From: Spirochaetota bacterium
GTDB lineage: Bacteria; Spirochaetota; Spirochaetia; Treponematales; UBA12059
Length of the DNA stretch: 64,000 nucleotides
Assembly (NCBI GenBank): GCA_018262985.1
Contig: JADFDI010000009.1
Coordinates: forward strand, 50,681-114,680
Direction: 5' to 3'
The translations under genes were made by a program, and so were the position numbers. Numbering within the stretch: the first letter of the stretch is position 1; each line of letters opens with the position of its first letter. The notes below the pieces were generated by a model. It ran no database searches. It worked only from the letters and a program-made list of their open reading frames with translations, and was not told where the DNA came from. This document shows, piece after piece, positions 40,614-50,904 of this stretch.

Positions 40614-41600
40614 ATGGCGATCCGAGAGGCAGTATTGGAAGATTGCATGGCCATGGCGCTCGACGACACCGGGCTCCTCGCCGAGGTATGCGGAGCCAAT
40701 GACGGCAACCTGCGCGCGGCCGAGCGGGTTCTCGGCGCCCGCGTCTTCACCCGGGGCAACGAGATCTTCCTCGAATCCGCCGACGAGGCCCTGCGGAACC
40801 GCTTCCGCCGCCTGGTCGGGGAGCTCGTGGACTCGGTGCGGGACGGCATGCCCTCGTCGCCCGAGCTGGTGGCGGCCATCGCCGCCAGCATCGATCCGGA
40901 GCCGTACCTTCGCGGCGACGCCGAGATCGAGGGGTTCAAGGATTCCTGCGTCCAGGTCCCGGGGGGCTTCGGCAAGATCTACCCCCGATCGCCGGCGCAG
41001 TCGCTTTTCCTGAAAGGCCTCTCGAATTTCGACGTCTGCTTCGCGGTCGGTCCCGCCGGAACCGGCAAGACCTACCTCGCCGTGGCGTGGGCCCTGCGCG
41101 AGATCCTCTCGAAGAAGCGCCGCAAGCTGGTCCTGACCCGCCCCGTCGTGGAGGCCGGCGAAAGCCTCGGCTTCCTGCCCGGCGACCTCGCGCAGAAGAT
41201 CAGCCCCTACCTTCGCCCGCTCTACGACGCCATGGAGAGCCTGGTGCCCTTCGAGACCATACGGCGGCTCGAGGAGAGCCACGCCATCGAGATAGCCCCG
41301 CTGGCCTACATGCGCGGCCGCAGCCTCAACAACGCCGTCATCATCCTCGACGAGGCCCAGAACACCACGCGCGAACAGATGAAGATGTTCCTGACCCGGC
41401 TCGGCCAGGGCTCCCAGGCCATCATCACGGGCGACGTCACCCAGGTGGACCTGCCGCGGAAGGGCGAGTCCGGCCTCGCGCACGCAGTGAAGGTCCTCAA
41501 GGACGTGGAAGGCATCTTCGTTTCGCGACTCGACGCGCGGGACGTGGTGCGGAATCCGCTCGTACGCTCCATCATCAAGGCCTATGAAACCGAAGACTGA
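40614..41600 (+). CDS. PhoH family protein
   Basis: GPAGTGKTYLAVAWAL, LTRPVVEAGESLGFLPGDLAQKISPYLRPLYDAM, NAVIILDEAQNTTREQMKMFLTRLG. Confidence 0.96.
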   Translation: MAIREAVLEDCMAMALDDTGLLAEVCGANDGNLRAAERVLGARVFTRGNEIFLESADEALRNRFRRLVGELVDSVRDGMPSSPELVAAIAASIDPEPYLRGDAEIEGFKDSCVQVPGGFGKIYPRSPAQSLFLKGLSNFDVCFAVGPAGTGKTYLAVAWALREILSKKRRKLVLTRPVVEAGESLGFLPGDLAQKISPYLRPLYDAMESLVPFETIRRLEESHAIEIAPLAYMRGRSLNNAVIILDEAQNTTREQMKMFLTRLGQGSQAIITGDVTQVDLPRKGESGLAHAVKVLKDVEGIFVSRLDARDVVRNPLVRSIIKAYETED

Positions 41601-43809
41601 GGGGCGCGCGCGCGCGGCGGCGACCCGGCTCGCCGCCATGGCGCTCGGCTCGACCAAGGTCAGTCGGGTTGATCGCCTCATCCTCGCGGGCGCCTTCGCC
41701 GCCAGCATGGCGGTCGCCGCCCTGCTCGGACCCGGCGGCCCCCTCTCGGAAGGGGCGGTGGTCTCCGATTTCGAGGTGGGCAAGGTGGCCGAGCGGGACG
41801 TGGTCGCGATCCGGGACCTGGTCTACGTCGACGAGGCCGCGACCGAGATCCGGCTCGACGCCGAGCGGCGGCTCGTCCCGGCGGTCTTCGTCGTCGACGA
41901 GGAAGCCTCCAGGGAGGCCTCGCTCGAGCTCGGGCGCTTCCGGTCCTACCTGGCCGAGCTGCTCGCGCGCGAAGCGGGCGAGTCCCGGGCCCTGGCCCTG
42001 CAGCGCGACTGGCCGGGGGCGCTCGGCAAGGAAGCCGCCGCCTCCCTGCTCGCGCTGGCCGATCCCCTGACCGCGGTCGACGCCGCGGCCCAGGCGCTCG
42101 CGGAGCTGCTCGCGCGCGGCATCCTCGAGGTGCCGGACGCGGGGCTGGAAGACTACAACCCCGACGTTTTCGAGATACGGCGCTGGCGCGAAGGCCGCCT
42201 CGCCTACGAGCGCGTGCCGGTCGATCGCGCCCCCGTCCTTCGGCGGGTTCCGGCCCTCGCCGACGAGATCCTCCGCGCCCGGGCCCTGCCCGCGGGGCGC
42301 CGGGAGGTGGCGACCGTGATCGTCGCGAGCTTCGCCTCCGCGAACGCGCCCTTCGACGCGGAACAGAGCTCCCGCCGCATGGAAGCCGCCCTGGCCAGGG
42401 TCGAGCCCGTGGTCCGGCGCGTCGAGCGCGGCGAATACCTCGTGCGCCGCGGCTTCGTCGTCACGGAAGCCGACGTCGAGCGGCTCCGCGCCGCCCGCGA
42501 TTCCAGTCGCCGCTTCGACTTCGGGCGCGTTTTCGGCGCCGCCCTCGTCATCGCCTTCGCGCTCGCCATCGGCGCGCGGGCGGCCGCCAGCTCCCTCTCC
42601 GGCGTCAACTTCACGCGCCAGACCCTGCTCGTGACGCTTTCGCTGGCCTTCTTCATGTTCGTCGCGGCGCAGCTCGTCCGGCGCTTCGTGCCCACCGGCC
42701 CCGGCCTGCCGCCCGCGGCTTTCCTGCCAGCCGCCTTCGCCGCCATCGTCGTGTCCCTGCTCGTGTCGGCCCGCTTCGCGACCAGCTTCGCGGTGGTGAC
42801 GACCCTCCTCGCGTCGACCGCGTTCGGGCTCGACCCGCGGACCATCGTCACCGTGCTGGTGGGTTCGCTCGCGGGCGTCTTCGCCGCGCGCGACGCGGAC
42901 AACCGCATCGACCTGGTGCGCGCGGGCGCGGTCCTCGCCCTCATCCAGGCCGGCGCCTCGATCGCCGTCGACCTCGTTTCGGGGGCGGAGGCGTCCACGC
43001 TGCTCCAGGCCGGCGTGTGGTCGGGCCTCAACGGCTTCTTCTGCGCCATCCTGGCCATCGGACTGCTGCCGCTCCTCGAGCAGGCCCTGAACGCCCCGAC
43101 GCGCTTCAGGCTCATGGAGCTCTCGGACCTGAACGCCCCGCCGCTCAAGCGCCTGCTGACGGTGGCGCCCGGCACCTACGCCCACTCGGTCACGGTGGCG
43201 CACCTCGCCGAGACCGCCTGCCGGGAGATCGGCGCGAACCCGCTCATCGCGCGGGTGGGGGCCTACTACCACGACATCGGGAAGATCGACCAGCCGGAGT
43301 ACTTCATCGAGAACCAGGCGGGCGGCCGCAACAAGCACGACGACATCAATCCGCGCCTCTCGGTGACGGTCATACGCTCGCACGTCAAGCTCGGCGTCGA
43401 GCGCGCCCGCGCCCTGGGACTCCCGCGCGAGGTGGTCGACATCGTCGCCCAGCACCACGGCAACGCCCTGATCCCCTGGTTCTTCGACAAGGCCCGGAAA
43501 AAGGACGCGGCGGCCGTTCCCGAGGATTACTCCTACCCGGGCCAGCCCCCCGCGAGCCGGGAGGCCGCCGTGGTCATGCTGGCCGACGCGGTCGAGGCCG
43601 CCAGCCGCACGCTCAAGAAACCGTCGATCGGCAAGCTCGAGGACCTGGTCCGCGGCCTGGCCATGGAGCGCGTGCGCGACGGCCAGCTTTCGCGCGCCGA
43701 CCTGACCTTCCGCGACCTCGAGACCATCGTCGCCTCCTTCGTCAGGATACTCGCGGGGCATTTCCACTCCCGCATCGAATACCCGAAAGTACGGGAGAAC
43801 GCCCGATGA
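41584..43809 (+). CDS. 7TM-HDED/HD-domain phosphohydrolase (PgpH family)
   Basis: HSVTVAHLAETACREIGANPLIARVGAYYHDIGKIDQPEYFIENQ; overlaps phoH by 17 bp. Confidence 0.93.
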   Translation: MKPKTEGRARAAATRLAAMALGSTKVSRVDRLILAGAFAASMAVAALLGPGGPLSEGAVVSDFEVGKVAERDVVAIRDLVYVDEAATEIRLDAERRLVPAVFVVDEEASREASLELGRFRSYLAELLAREAGESRALALQRDWPGALGKEAAASLLALADPLTAVDAAAQALAELLARGILEVPDAGLEDYNPDVFEIRRWREGRLAYERVPVDRAPVLRRVPALADEILRARALPAGRREVATVIVASFASANAPFDAEQSSRRMEAALARVEPVVRRVERGEYLVRRGFVVTEADVERLRAARDSSRRFDFGRVFGAALVIAFALAIGARAAASSLSGVNFTRQTLLVTLSLAFFMFVAAQLVRRFVPTGPGLPPAAFLPAAFAAIVVSLLVSARFATSFAVVTTLLASTAFGLDPRTIVTVLVGSLAGVFAARDADNRIDLVRAGAVLALIQAGASIAVDLVSGAEASTLLQAGVWSGLNGFFCAILAIGLLPLLEQALNAPTRFRLMELSDLNAPPLKRLLTVAPGTYAHSVTVAHLAETACREIGANPLIARVGAYYHDIGKIDQPEYFIENQAGGRNKHDDINPRLSVTVIRSHVKLGVERARALGLPREVVDIVAQHHGNALIPWFFDKARKKDAAAVPEDYSYPGQPPASREAAVVMLADAVEAASRTLKKPSIGKLEDLVRGLAMERVRDGQLSRADLTFRDLETIVASFVRILAGHFHSRIEYPKVRENAR

Positions 43810-44261
43810 ACAGGATAGCCGTGAGCGCCGAAGGACTCGAGCCGCCTCCGTGGACGGACAGGCTCCGCGCCTTCGCCCTCTCCGCGCTCGACGCCCTCGC
43901 CATCGACGGCTGGGACGTCTCCGTGCTGCTCTGCGACGACGCCTTCATGGCCGACCTGAACGCGCGCTATCGCGGCAAGGAGGGGCCGACCGACGTCCTG
44001 TCCTTCGAACTGGGTGATACCTGGGACGACGGCGAGGCGGGCGCCCGCTTCCTGGCCGGCGACATCGCCATATCGCTGGAGACCCTGCCGCGGAACGCCG
44101 CGGAGTTCGGCGTGTCCGAGGACGAGGAGCTCAGGCGCCTCGTCGTCCACGGCCTGCTCCATCTGTCGGGCCTCGACCACGCGACGAACGACGCGGGCGA
44201 GCCCATGCTCGCGCGACAGGAGGAAGTGCTCGCTTCCCTGTCCGGGGAGCGGATACTGTGA
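43806..44261 (+). CDS. ybeY: Endoribonuclease YbeY (rRNA maturation)
   Basis: LNARYRGKEGPTDVLSFEL; HGLLHLSGLDH metal site. Confidence 0.95.
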   Translation: MNRIAVSAEGLEPPPWTDRLRAFALSALDALAIDGWDVSVLLCDDAFMADLNARYRGKEGPTDVLSFELGDTWDDGEAGARFLAGDIAISLETLPRNAAEFGVSEDEELRRLVVHGLLHLSGLDHATNDAGEPMLARQEEVLASLSGERIL

Positions 44262-45064
44262 ACCTCGGCGATCGCATCCGGGCCGCGCTGGCCCGGGGAC
44301 GCGGGAAGGGACCGCAGGCGGAGAACGCCGTCGACGAGGCCGAATCCGTGGCCGAGCGCCGGGACATGATCCGCGGCGTCGAGGAGCTCTCCGAGACGAC
44401 GGTCAAGGAGATCATGGTGCCCCGCGTCGACGCGGTGTTCCTGCCCATCGACGTCACGCGGGACGAGCTGCTGGAAACCGTGATCGAATGCGGCCACTCG
44501 CGCATCCCCATCTACCGCGACACCATCGACCGCGTCGAGGGCGTCCTCTACGTCAAGGACCTGCTCAAGGCGGTAATCCGCGGCGACGACCCCATCGACC
44601 TCGAGGCGGTCGTCCGCAAGCCCTTCTTCGTGCCCGACTCGAAGCGGATCGACAGCCTGCTCCGCGAGTTCCGTCGGCGCCACGTCCACATCGCCATCGC
44701 CATCGACGAGTACGGCGGGGTTTCCGGGCTGATCTGCCTCGAGGACATCATCGAGGAGATCGTCGGCGACATCCAGGACGAGTTCGACGACGAGCGCGAG
44801 GACGTCGTGACCATCGGCGAGGGCATCTGGATCGTGGACGGCAGGCTCAACCTGGCGGACCTCAACGAGGAGCTCGGCCTCGGACTGCCCGACGACGAGT
44901 TCGACACCCTGGGCGGCTTCGTCTTCGACCTGTTCGGCAAGATTCCCGCCCGCTACGAGAAGGCGGCCTGGCGCGATCTCGATTTCATCATCCAGGACAT
45001 GGACGGCCACAAGGTCGACTCGGTGAAGATAGTCCGCCGCAAGCCCGAGGGGGGAACCCCGTGA
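44258..45064 (+). CDS. Hemolysin/CorC family CBS-domain protein
   Basis: VKEIMVPRVDAVFLPID, SRIPIYRDTIDRVEGVLYVKDLL, IDEYGGVSGLICLEDIIEEIVGDIQDEFD. Confidence 0.94.
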   Translation: MNLGDRIRAALARGRGKGPQAENAVDEAESVAERRDMIRGVEELSETTVKEIMVPRVDAVFLPIDVTRDELLETVIECGHSRIPIYRDTIDRVEGVLYVKDLLKAVIRGDDPIDLEAVVRKPFFVPDSKRIDSLLREFRRRHVHIAIAIDEYGGVSGLICLEDIIEEIVGDIQDEFDDEREDVVTIGEGIWIVDGRLNLADLNEELGLGLPDDEFDTLGGFVFDLFGKIPARYEKAAWRDLDFIIQDMDGHKVDSVKIVRRKPEGGTP

Positions 45065-47064
45065 GCGGCCGGCCCTTGCGGACTCTCGCCGCGGCGCTCG
45101 CGCTCGCGCTCGCGACCGCCGGTCCGGCCTCGGCGCAGCTTCGTTCGGCGACTGTGCTGGCCGCCCGGGCGAACGAGCTGATGTTCGCGGGAGACTGGTA
45201 CGAGGCGGTCGAGGCCTGGCTGGCGGCCCTCGAGGCCAATCCGGCGTATTTCGAGGCCCTGCGCGGCCTCGCCTCCTGCTACCTCGAGCTCGGCGAATAC
45301 GCCCAATCGCTCGAATACGTCGCGCGCGCGCGTCCCTTCCGTTCCTCCGACGCCGCGCTCCGCAATATCGAAGGCTTCGCGCTCATCGGGCTCGACCGCC
45401 TCGACGAGGCCCGCGCGGCCTTCCAGGCGACCCTCGCGGGCCTGCCCAACGACCTCGAGGCCCGCTTCGGGCTCGCCCTGCTGGACCTGCGCGCCGGAAG
45501 GTCGGCGGACGCCCGCGGGCGCTTCGAGGACGCGCTTCGGATCGAGCCGAGGAACGCCCGCGCCCTGCTTTCCCTCGCCTTGGTCGCCCTCGACTCGGGC
45601 GCCCTGCGCGAGGCGCGGATCCGCATCGACGAGGCGCTACGCCACCACGCCGAGGAGGCCCGCGCCTGGTACGTGGCCGCCAGGGTCTCGCTCGCCGAGG
45701 GGAACCCCGCCGAGGCCGCGGCGCACGCCGCGACCGCGCTCGAGCTCGACCCCTCGGACGCGGACGCCCGCGCCCTCCTGGCATCGATCCGCCAGCGTTC
45801 CGGCGACTACGCGGGCGCCGCCGCCCTGATGGAGGCCGCGGTCAAGGCTAACCGCGACGACGCCCTGGCCTGGTACGCCCTCGGGCGCGCCCGCGCCGCC
45901 TCGGGCGACGCCGCCCGCGCCCTGTCGGCCTACCAGGCGGCCATCCGCATCCGCCCCGACGACGAGATCGTCCGATTGGCGGCGGAGGACCTCGTCATGG
46001 AGAGCACCCCGCTCGAGGATCCCTCGCGCTCCGCGTGGGCGGACTGGCGCTTCGCCCGCGCGGCCTCGTTCCAGTCGCTCCGCGAGTACGAGAGGGCCAT
46101 CGCGGAGTTCCGTCGTGCCCTGCGGCTCTACCCCTACGCCGCCGCGGGGCGCAAGGCCTACGCCGAGCTTCTCCGCCTGCGCGGCCTCGACGGCTCCTAC
46201 CTCGCGGAACTCGAGTTCCTCGAGGAGCTCGGCAAGGCCGACCGCGACTCCCGCGACAAGGCCGAGTCGTGGCGCTCGCTCCTCGCCGATTCCGTGGCGT
46301 TCCGTTGGCGCGTGGACCAGTTCGCACTCCCGAAGCGGCCCTACCGGCTCGTTATAGCCATCGACCCGGCGACCTTCTCCACCCTGCATCCGGACGCCGA
46401 GGCCGTCGCGGCTTCCTTGTTCCGTTCCGCGTTTTCCGCGTCCGGCCTGGTCCGGGTCGAGGCGCGCATCGTGCGCGCGCCCGATTTCGCGGGAGCGTGG
46501 CGCGCCGCCCGCGAGCTCGTCGCGGACTACCTGGCCATCGTCAGCTTCCGCGAGACCTCGCGCGAATGCTCGCTTTCCGTCGCCCTCCACTCGGCGCGCA
46601 CCGGATCGCCCTCCGCGAGCTTCCGGTCCGTGCGCTCCGGCAACGACCGCGTGCAGCGCGTCGCCGAGCGGGTCGCGCTCCGCGTCCTGGAGTCCCTCGA
46701 GATCCGCGGCTCCCTCCTCGCGCGCGAGCGCGAACGCGTGCTCATCGATCTCGGCGCCCTCGACGGCGTCGCCGCCGGCGACGAGCTCGTCGTCTACCGC
46801 AAGGGCGACGTCGCTCTTCCCGCCTCCGGCCTCGTCCTCGCCCGCCCGCCCTCCGGCCCGATCGCGACGATCACCGTGACGACGGTCGACGAGGAAGTCT
46901 CCGAGGGAATCCTGAAGAGCGCGGGGTGGTTCGACCGCGTCAACGTGGGGGACGCGGTGCTCCGCGCCGCGAAGCCCGACGCGGCGGCGCCGCCCGCGGC
47001 TTCGTCGGCCGCGGCGGAGCCCGTGTACACGGGCCTCTTCGACGAGGTCTCGGGGCTGCGCTAG
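45061..47064 (+). CDS. Tetratricopeptide repeat protein, exported
   Basis: GTG start overlapping corC stop; signal peptide; multiple TPRs (e.g. ALLSLALVALDSGALREARIRIDEALR). Confidence 0.85.
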   Translation: MSGRPLRTLAAALALALATAGPASAQLRSATVLAARANELMFAGDWYEAVEAWLAALEANPAYFEALRGLASCYLELGEYAQSLEYVARARPFRSSDAALRNIEGFALIGLDRLDEARAAFQATLAGLPNDLEARFGLALLDLRAGRSADARGRFEDALRIEPRNARALLSLALVALDSGALREARIRIDEALRHHAEEARAWYVAARVSLAEGNPAEAAAHAATALELDPSDADARALLASIRQRSGDYAGAAALMEAAVKANRDDALAWYALGRARAASGDAARALSAYQAAIRIRPDDEIVRLAAEDLVMESTPLEDPSRSAWADWRFARAASFQSLREYERAIAEFRRALRLYPYAAAGRKAYAELLRLRGLDGSYLAELEFLEELGKADRDSRDKAESWRSLLADSVAFRWRVDQFALPKRPYRLVIAIDPATFSTLHPDAEAVAASLFRSAFSASGLVRVEARIVRAPDFAGAWRAARELVADYLAIVSFRETSRECSLSVALHSARTGSPSASFRSVRSGNDRVQRVAERVALRVLESLEIRGSLLARERERVLIDLGALDGVAAGDELVVYRKGDVALPASGLVLARPPSGPIATITVTTVDEEVSEGILKSAGWFDRVNVGDAVLRAAKPDAAAPPAASSAAAEPVYTGLFDEVSGLR

Positions 47065-47146
47065 GATCCCCGCCCCGCGAGCTTTCCGGGAATCGCACGT
47101 ACATTCGAAAAAAGCGGCGGATAGCTTTATCAATGCCCGCCAGCGG

Positions 47147-47758
47147 GGGTCCTGTCGCGGCACGACACACCCCATTCGCTGACGCTCAGGGGCGCGCCGT
47201 GCCGCGCCACCCCCCGCGCTGTTGGCACGGCTCAAGCTGTCGCCGGGTATGCCCCACCACGCCGCCATTCCGTAACGGCGACGGGCGGGCTTCCAAGTGG
47301 AACGCCTCGACGGGCGGGTCAATCGGGAGATCGCCGAAGGCGCTCCGCGCCTTCGGCGCCGCGACCGCTCGAGGCGGTCGCGCCCCGCGTATCGGTCGAC
47401 CCCATCGCATCCCCACCACGCCGCCATTCCGTAACGGCGCGGGGCGGGCTTCGAAGCGGAGCGCCTCGACGGGCGAGTGAAATGCTCCCCCATCGCTTCG
47501 AAGACGGTAACGCAATCGCGCGCAAGCGTCACGGGCGAAGCGCCCGCAGTAACGCGCGGCCGGAAATGCCGCCGCCCGCCGGAATGGCGGCGTGAAAGAT
47601 TGCCGACCCGGCGCAGCGCCTCGCGGAACCGTGCGGGACGGCGGGTGACGAGCGAACGCGCGGACCACCCCCGGAGCGGGGTGGCCTGTGCGTTCGCTCG
47701 TCAGGACCCGCCCCGAACAGCTCCGATGACGCCCCCCGCCGCGCGGCATTTCTTCCCG
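47147..47758 (-). repeat. Non-coding multi-hairpin element R1 (modules: M1 copy A 47581-47758, unit U2, double hairpin M2 47325-47382, unit U1, inverted M1 hairpin C about 47147-47215)
   Basis: Modules M1 and M2 recur in R2 (55505-56253) in opposite orientation; stems retain pairing despite substitutions. Confidence 0.8.
47252..47478. repeat. Pair of direct repeats U1 (47252-47319) and U2 (47411-47478), about 68 bp each
   Basis: CCCCACCACGCCGCCATTCCGTAACGGCG...GGGCGGGCTTC.AAG.GGA.CGCCTCGACGGGCG.GT; about 61/68 identical by eye; spacing 159 bp. Confidence 0.9.
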
Positions 47759-47858
47759 TCCCTTTCCCGCGCGCGACGCTAGTTCCGATCCGCATGTTCA
47801 TGCGCCGCGCCTCGCTCTTTATGCAGAAACTCCATTCGCGCCACTTTTATCATTTACC

Positions 47859-47887
47859 TTGCCGGAATTCGGGAACGGGTTTACAAT
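47859..47887 (+). promoter_or_regulatory. Putative gdhA promoter
   Basis: TTGCCG - 17 bp - TACAAT in an AT-richer patch about 95 bp upstream of gdhA. Confidence 0.6.
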
Positions 47888-47980
47888 TCCTTCGCGGCGC
47901 CGCGAGCGGTCTTCCGGGCAATCCGGAGCACCCCGACGGCGCCGCGACCACGTACAACACGTATCGCGTCAGGAGGGCAC

Positions 47981-49327
47981 ATGAACGCCTATATCAAGGA
48001 AGTCCTGGACGGCCTCAAGGCCCGCTATCCTTGGGAAACCGAATTCCTCCAGGCCGCCGAAGAGGTCCTCGAGTCCATCGAGCCCCTCATCGAGGCCGAG
48101 CCCAAGTACAAGGCCCAGCGCATCCTCGACCGGATCGTCGAACCCGAGCGCACGGTCATGTTCAAGGTGCCCTGGATGGACGACAAGGGCGAGTACCACG
48201 TCAACCGCGGCTACCGCGTCCAGTTCAACTCCGCCATCGGCCCGTACAAGGGCGGCATCCGCTTCCATCCGAAAGTGACGCTCTCGACCCTGAAGTTCCT
48301 CGGCTTCGAGCAGACCTTCAAGAACTCGCTCACCAGCCTCCCCATGGGCGGCGGCAAGGGTGGCGCGGACTTCGACCCGAACGGCAAGAGCGACAACGAG
48401 ATCATGCGCTTCTGCCAGAGCTTCGTCACCGAGCTCTTCCGCCACATCGGCCCCGACACCGACGTGCCCGCGGGCGACATCGGCGTGGGCGGCCGCGAGG
48501 TCGGCTACATGTTCGGCCAGTACAAGCGCCTCGCCAACGAGTTCACCGGCACCTTCACCGGCAAGGGCCTCTCCTTCGGCGGCTCCCTCGTGCGCCCCGA
48601 GGCCACCGGCTTCGGCGCCGTCTACTTCGCCGAGGAGATGCTCAAGACGAAGGGCGACAGCCTCAAGGGCAAGACCGTCTCCGTCTCCGGCTTCGGCAAC
48701 GTAGCCTGGGGCGCCTGCATCAAGGCCAGCCAGCTCGGCGCCAAGGTCGTCACCATCTCCGGCCCCGACGGCTACGTCCACGACCCGGACGGCATCGGCA
48801 CCCAGGAGAAGTGGGACTATCTGACCGAGATGCTCGTCATCGACCGCAACAAGGTGGAGACCTACGCGAAGAAGTACAAGAACGCCAAGTTCTTCGCCGG
48901 CAAGAAGCCCTGGGAGCAGAAGGTCGACATCGCCATGCCCTGCGCCATCCAGAACGAGCTCAACGGCGAGGACGCCAAGACCCTCGTCGCCAACGGCGTG
49001 AAGATCGTCGTCGAGGTCTCGAACATGGGCTGCACCCCCGAGGCCTGGAAGCTCTTCATCGAGAAGAAGATCCCCTTCGCGCCCGGCAAGGCCGCGAACG
49101 CGGGCGGCGTCGCCACCTCCGGCATCGAGATGAGCCAGAACTCCATGCGCCTCTCGTGGACCGCCGAGGAAGTCGACCAGAAGCTCCACGCCATCATGGT
49201 CAACATCCACAAGGCCGCCTACGAAACCGCGAAGCAGTACGGCTTCGAGGGCAACTACGTCGTCGGCGCCAACATCGCCGGCTTCAAGAAGGTCGCCGAC
49301 GCCATGATCGCGCAGGGCCTCGTGTAA
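47981..49327 (+). CDS. gdhA: NADP-specific glutamate dehydrogenase
   Basis: VPWMDDKGEYHVNRGYRVQFNSAIGPYKGGIRFHPKV; LPMGGGKGGADFDPNGKSDNEIMRFCQSF. Confidence 0.98.
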   Translation: MNAYIKEVLDGLKARYPWETEFLQAAEEVLESIEPLIEAEPKYKAQRILDRIVEPERTVMFKVPWMDDKGEYHVNRGYRVQFNSAIGPYKGGIRFHPKVTLSTLKFLGFEQTFKNSLTSLPMGGGKGGADFDPNGKSDNEIMRFCQSFVTELFRHIGPDTDVPAGDIGVGGREVGYMFGQYKRLANEFTGTFTGKGLSFGGSLVRPEATGFGAVYFAEEMLKTKGDSLKGKTVSVSGFGNVAWGACIKASQLGAKVVTISGPDGYVHDPDGIGTQEKWDYLTEMLVIDRNKVETYAKKYKNAKFFAGKKPWEQKVDIAMPCAIQNELNGEDAKTLVANGVKIVVEVSNMGCTPEAWKLFIEKKIPFAPGKAANAGGVATSGIEMSQNSMRLSWTAEEVDQKLHAIMVNIHKAAYETAKQYGFEGNYVVGANIAGFKKVADAMIAQGLV

Positions 49328-49350
49328 GCGCGAAACCCCCATCGATCGAG

Positions 49351-49376
49351 GGCCGTCCCGGAAGGGGCGGCCTTTT
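49351..49376 (+). terminator. Rho-independent terminator of gdhA
   Basis: GGCCGTCCC-GGAA-GGGGCGGCC followed by TTTT. Confidence 0.85.
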
Positions 49377-49600
49377 CGTTTCCCGCGCGTTCGGGATAGG
49401 GACGGGGGAAATAGGCGCCGGGGCCTCGAGCTCGCTTCGACTTCCCTTGGGCGGCGGGCCGCGTTTTCCGGCTCGGGCGGCGGTTCTCGCCTCTGGCGAT
49501 GGCGGCGACGCAGCCGGCAGGCGGCTTCGTCGATGCCCCGAACCGCCGTCGGGGTGAGCTTGTCCGGGCGCCGGCTCCCGCGCCGGCTCCGGAACCGGCT

Positions 49601-50647
49601 CTACAGCTTGAACGTGAGGCCGATCATCATGGTCCGCTCGTTGATCGAGAAACCCGCCTCGTTCGGCACGCCGCCCTGGGCCAGCCAGTCGATGAAGAAG
49701 ACGAGCACGTCGCTCGCGGCGTGGGCGGCCACCGCGTACTCGAGGCCGTGCCATTCGTACAGGTACTGGAACCAGAAGGCCTGCGCGAACGAGAGCGCGG
49801 TCTTGAGGAGCAGTCGGCCGACCGGCATGGCCTTGAGCTCGTCCCACTGCTGGGGAAAGTGCGAGAAGGTGAACCACGAGGCGTCGAGGAGCTTGGCGGG
49901 CCACTCGCCGAGCCGGGTCGAGAGCTCCTCGTAGTACGTGCCGCGGTAGAGGGCTTCCTCGCCGACGCCGGTCATGACGAAGTTCGGCACCTGGAGGAGC
50001 AGCATGAGAGCGACGCCCGCCCAGACGGGGAACTCCCGGTCGCCGAGGAAGGCCGATCCTGTGTCCCAGACCGCCTCGCCCGGCGCCGCGCCGAGCGCCG
50101 AGACGGCGGCGAAGGCGCCCATCGAGGCCACGTAGCCCCAGACGGGCCAGGGGGCGTAGCTCGCGGGCTTGAAGGGGGCGAGCGCGAGTTCGCCGAAGGA
50201 AGCGCGCGCGATCCCGGCCGCGTAGCCCGGGTCCTCCGAAAGGGCCCGGATATCGGCGTAGCCCGAGTACGTCGCGTACATGGAGAGCTTGTGCGCCGAA
50301 TTGAACAGGAGCGGCGTCGCGAGGTTCGTGCCGAAGGCGAGCTCGTTGGCGACGAAGGCGAGGGAGAGGCCGAGCTGGGCCCCGGCGAGCGGCCAGGCGT
50401 CCCGGGTCCCGAACGCGAGTCCGACGCCCGCTTGGGCTCCCGCGGTGCCGAGCAGGGCCCAGGGCAGCCAGGCTTCGCCGTAGGCGAAGGACTCGAACAC
50501 CGTGGCGGCCTGGAGCGCGCCCGACGCGGCCAGATATCCGGCGAGGTCCGCGTCGTCCGTCGCTTGCGCCGCGGCGGAAGGGAGCGCCGTAACCGCGACC
50601 ATGGCCGCGAGGACGCGCGCGACCGCGGCGGGGCGACCGGCGCGCAT
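49601..50647 (-). CDS. CPBP family intramembrane metalloprotease-like protein
   Basis: GVGEEALYRGTYYEEL (EExxxR), FTFSHF and HAASDVLVFFIDW motifs in a polytopic protein. Confidence 0.8.
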   Translation of the reverse strand: MRAGRPAAVARVLAAMVAVTALPSAAAQATDDADLAGYLAASGALQAATVFESFAYGEAWLPWALLGTAGAQAGVGLAFGTRDAWPLAGAQLGLSLAFVANELAFGTNLATPLLFNSAHKLSMYATYSGYADIRALSEDPGYAAGIARASFGELALAPFKPASYAPWPVWGYVASMGAFAAVSALGAAPGEAVWDTGSAFLGDREFPVWAGVALMLLLQVPNFVMTGVGEEALYRGTYYEELSTRLGEWPAKLLDASWFTFSHFPQQWDELKAMPVGRLLLKTALSFAQAFWFQYLYEWHGLEYAVAAHAASDVLVFFIDWLAQGGVPNEAGFSINERTMMIGLTFKL

Positions 50648-50649
50648 GC

Positions 50650-50904
50650 TCACTTCGCTTCGCCGTTTCCGCCCGTACGGTCTTCGAGCAGGCGGTTCAG
50701 GAAGGCGAGCTCGCCTTCGAGCTTCGCGACCCGTTCGTCGCGGTCCTCGAGCCGGGCCTCGAGCGATTCGAGCCTGCGCTCGAGCTCGCGCGTCCGCGCC
50801 GCGTCGGCCGGGGCGGCCTTCGCGCGCCGGCCGAGGTAGTCGAAGCCCGCGGCCGCGATGGTCATCAGCACGAGCCCGCCGACTATGGTCAAGGCTATTC
50901 CCAT
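50650..50904 (-). CDS. Small membrane protein with coiled-coil tail
   Basis: MGIALTIVGGLVLMTIAAAGFDYLGRR... then RELERRLESLEARLEDRDERVAKLEGELAFLNRLLED. Confidence 0.65.
   Translation of the reverse strand: MGIALTIVGGLVLMTIAAAGFDYLGRRAKAAPADAARTRELERRLESLEARLEDRDERVAKLEGELAFLNRLLEDRTGGNGEAK

Noticed and set aside
47252-47478. Direct repeats U1/U2 as a CRISPR array
   Set aside because: Only two long (68 bp) repeats, spacer-like region itself made of perfect hairpins, no cas genes.
47186-47749. ORF of 187 aa on minus strand across R1 with repeated peptide PVEA..EARP.PLRNGGVVG
   Set aside because: The repeated peptide follows from the U1/U2 DNA repeats; no start context, no family, and sequence is dominated by palindromes.
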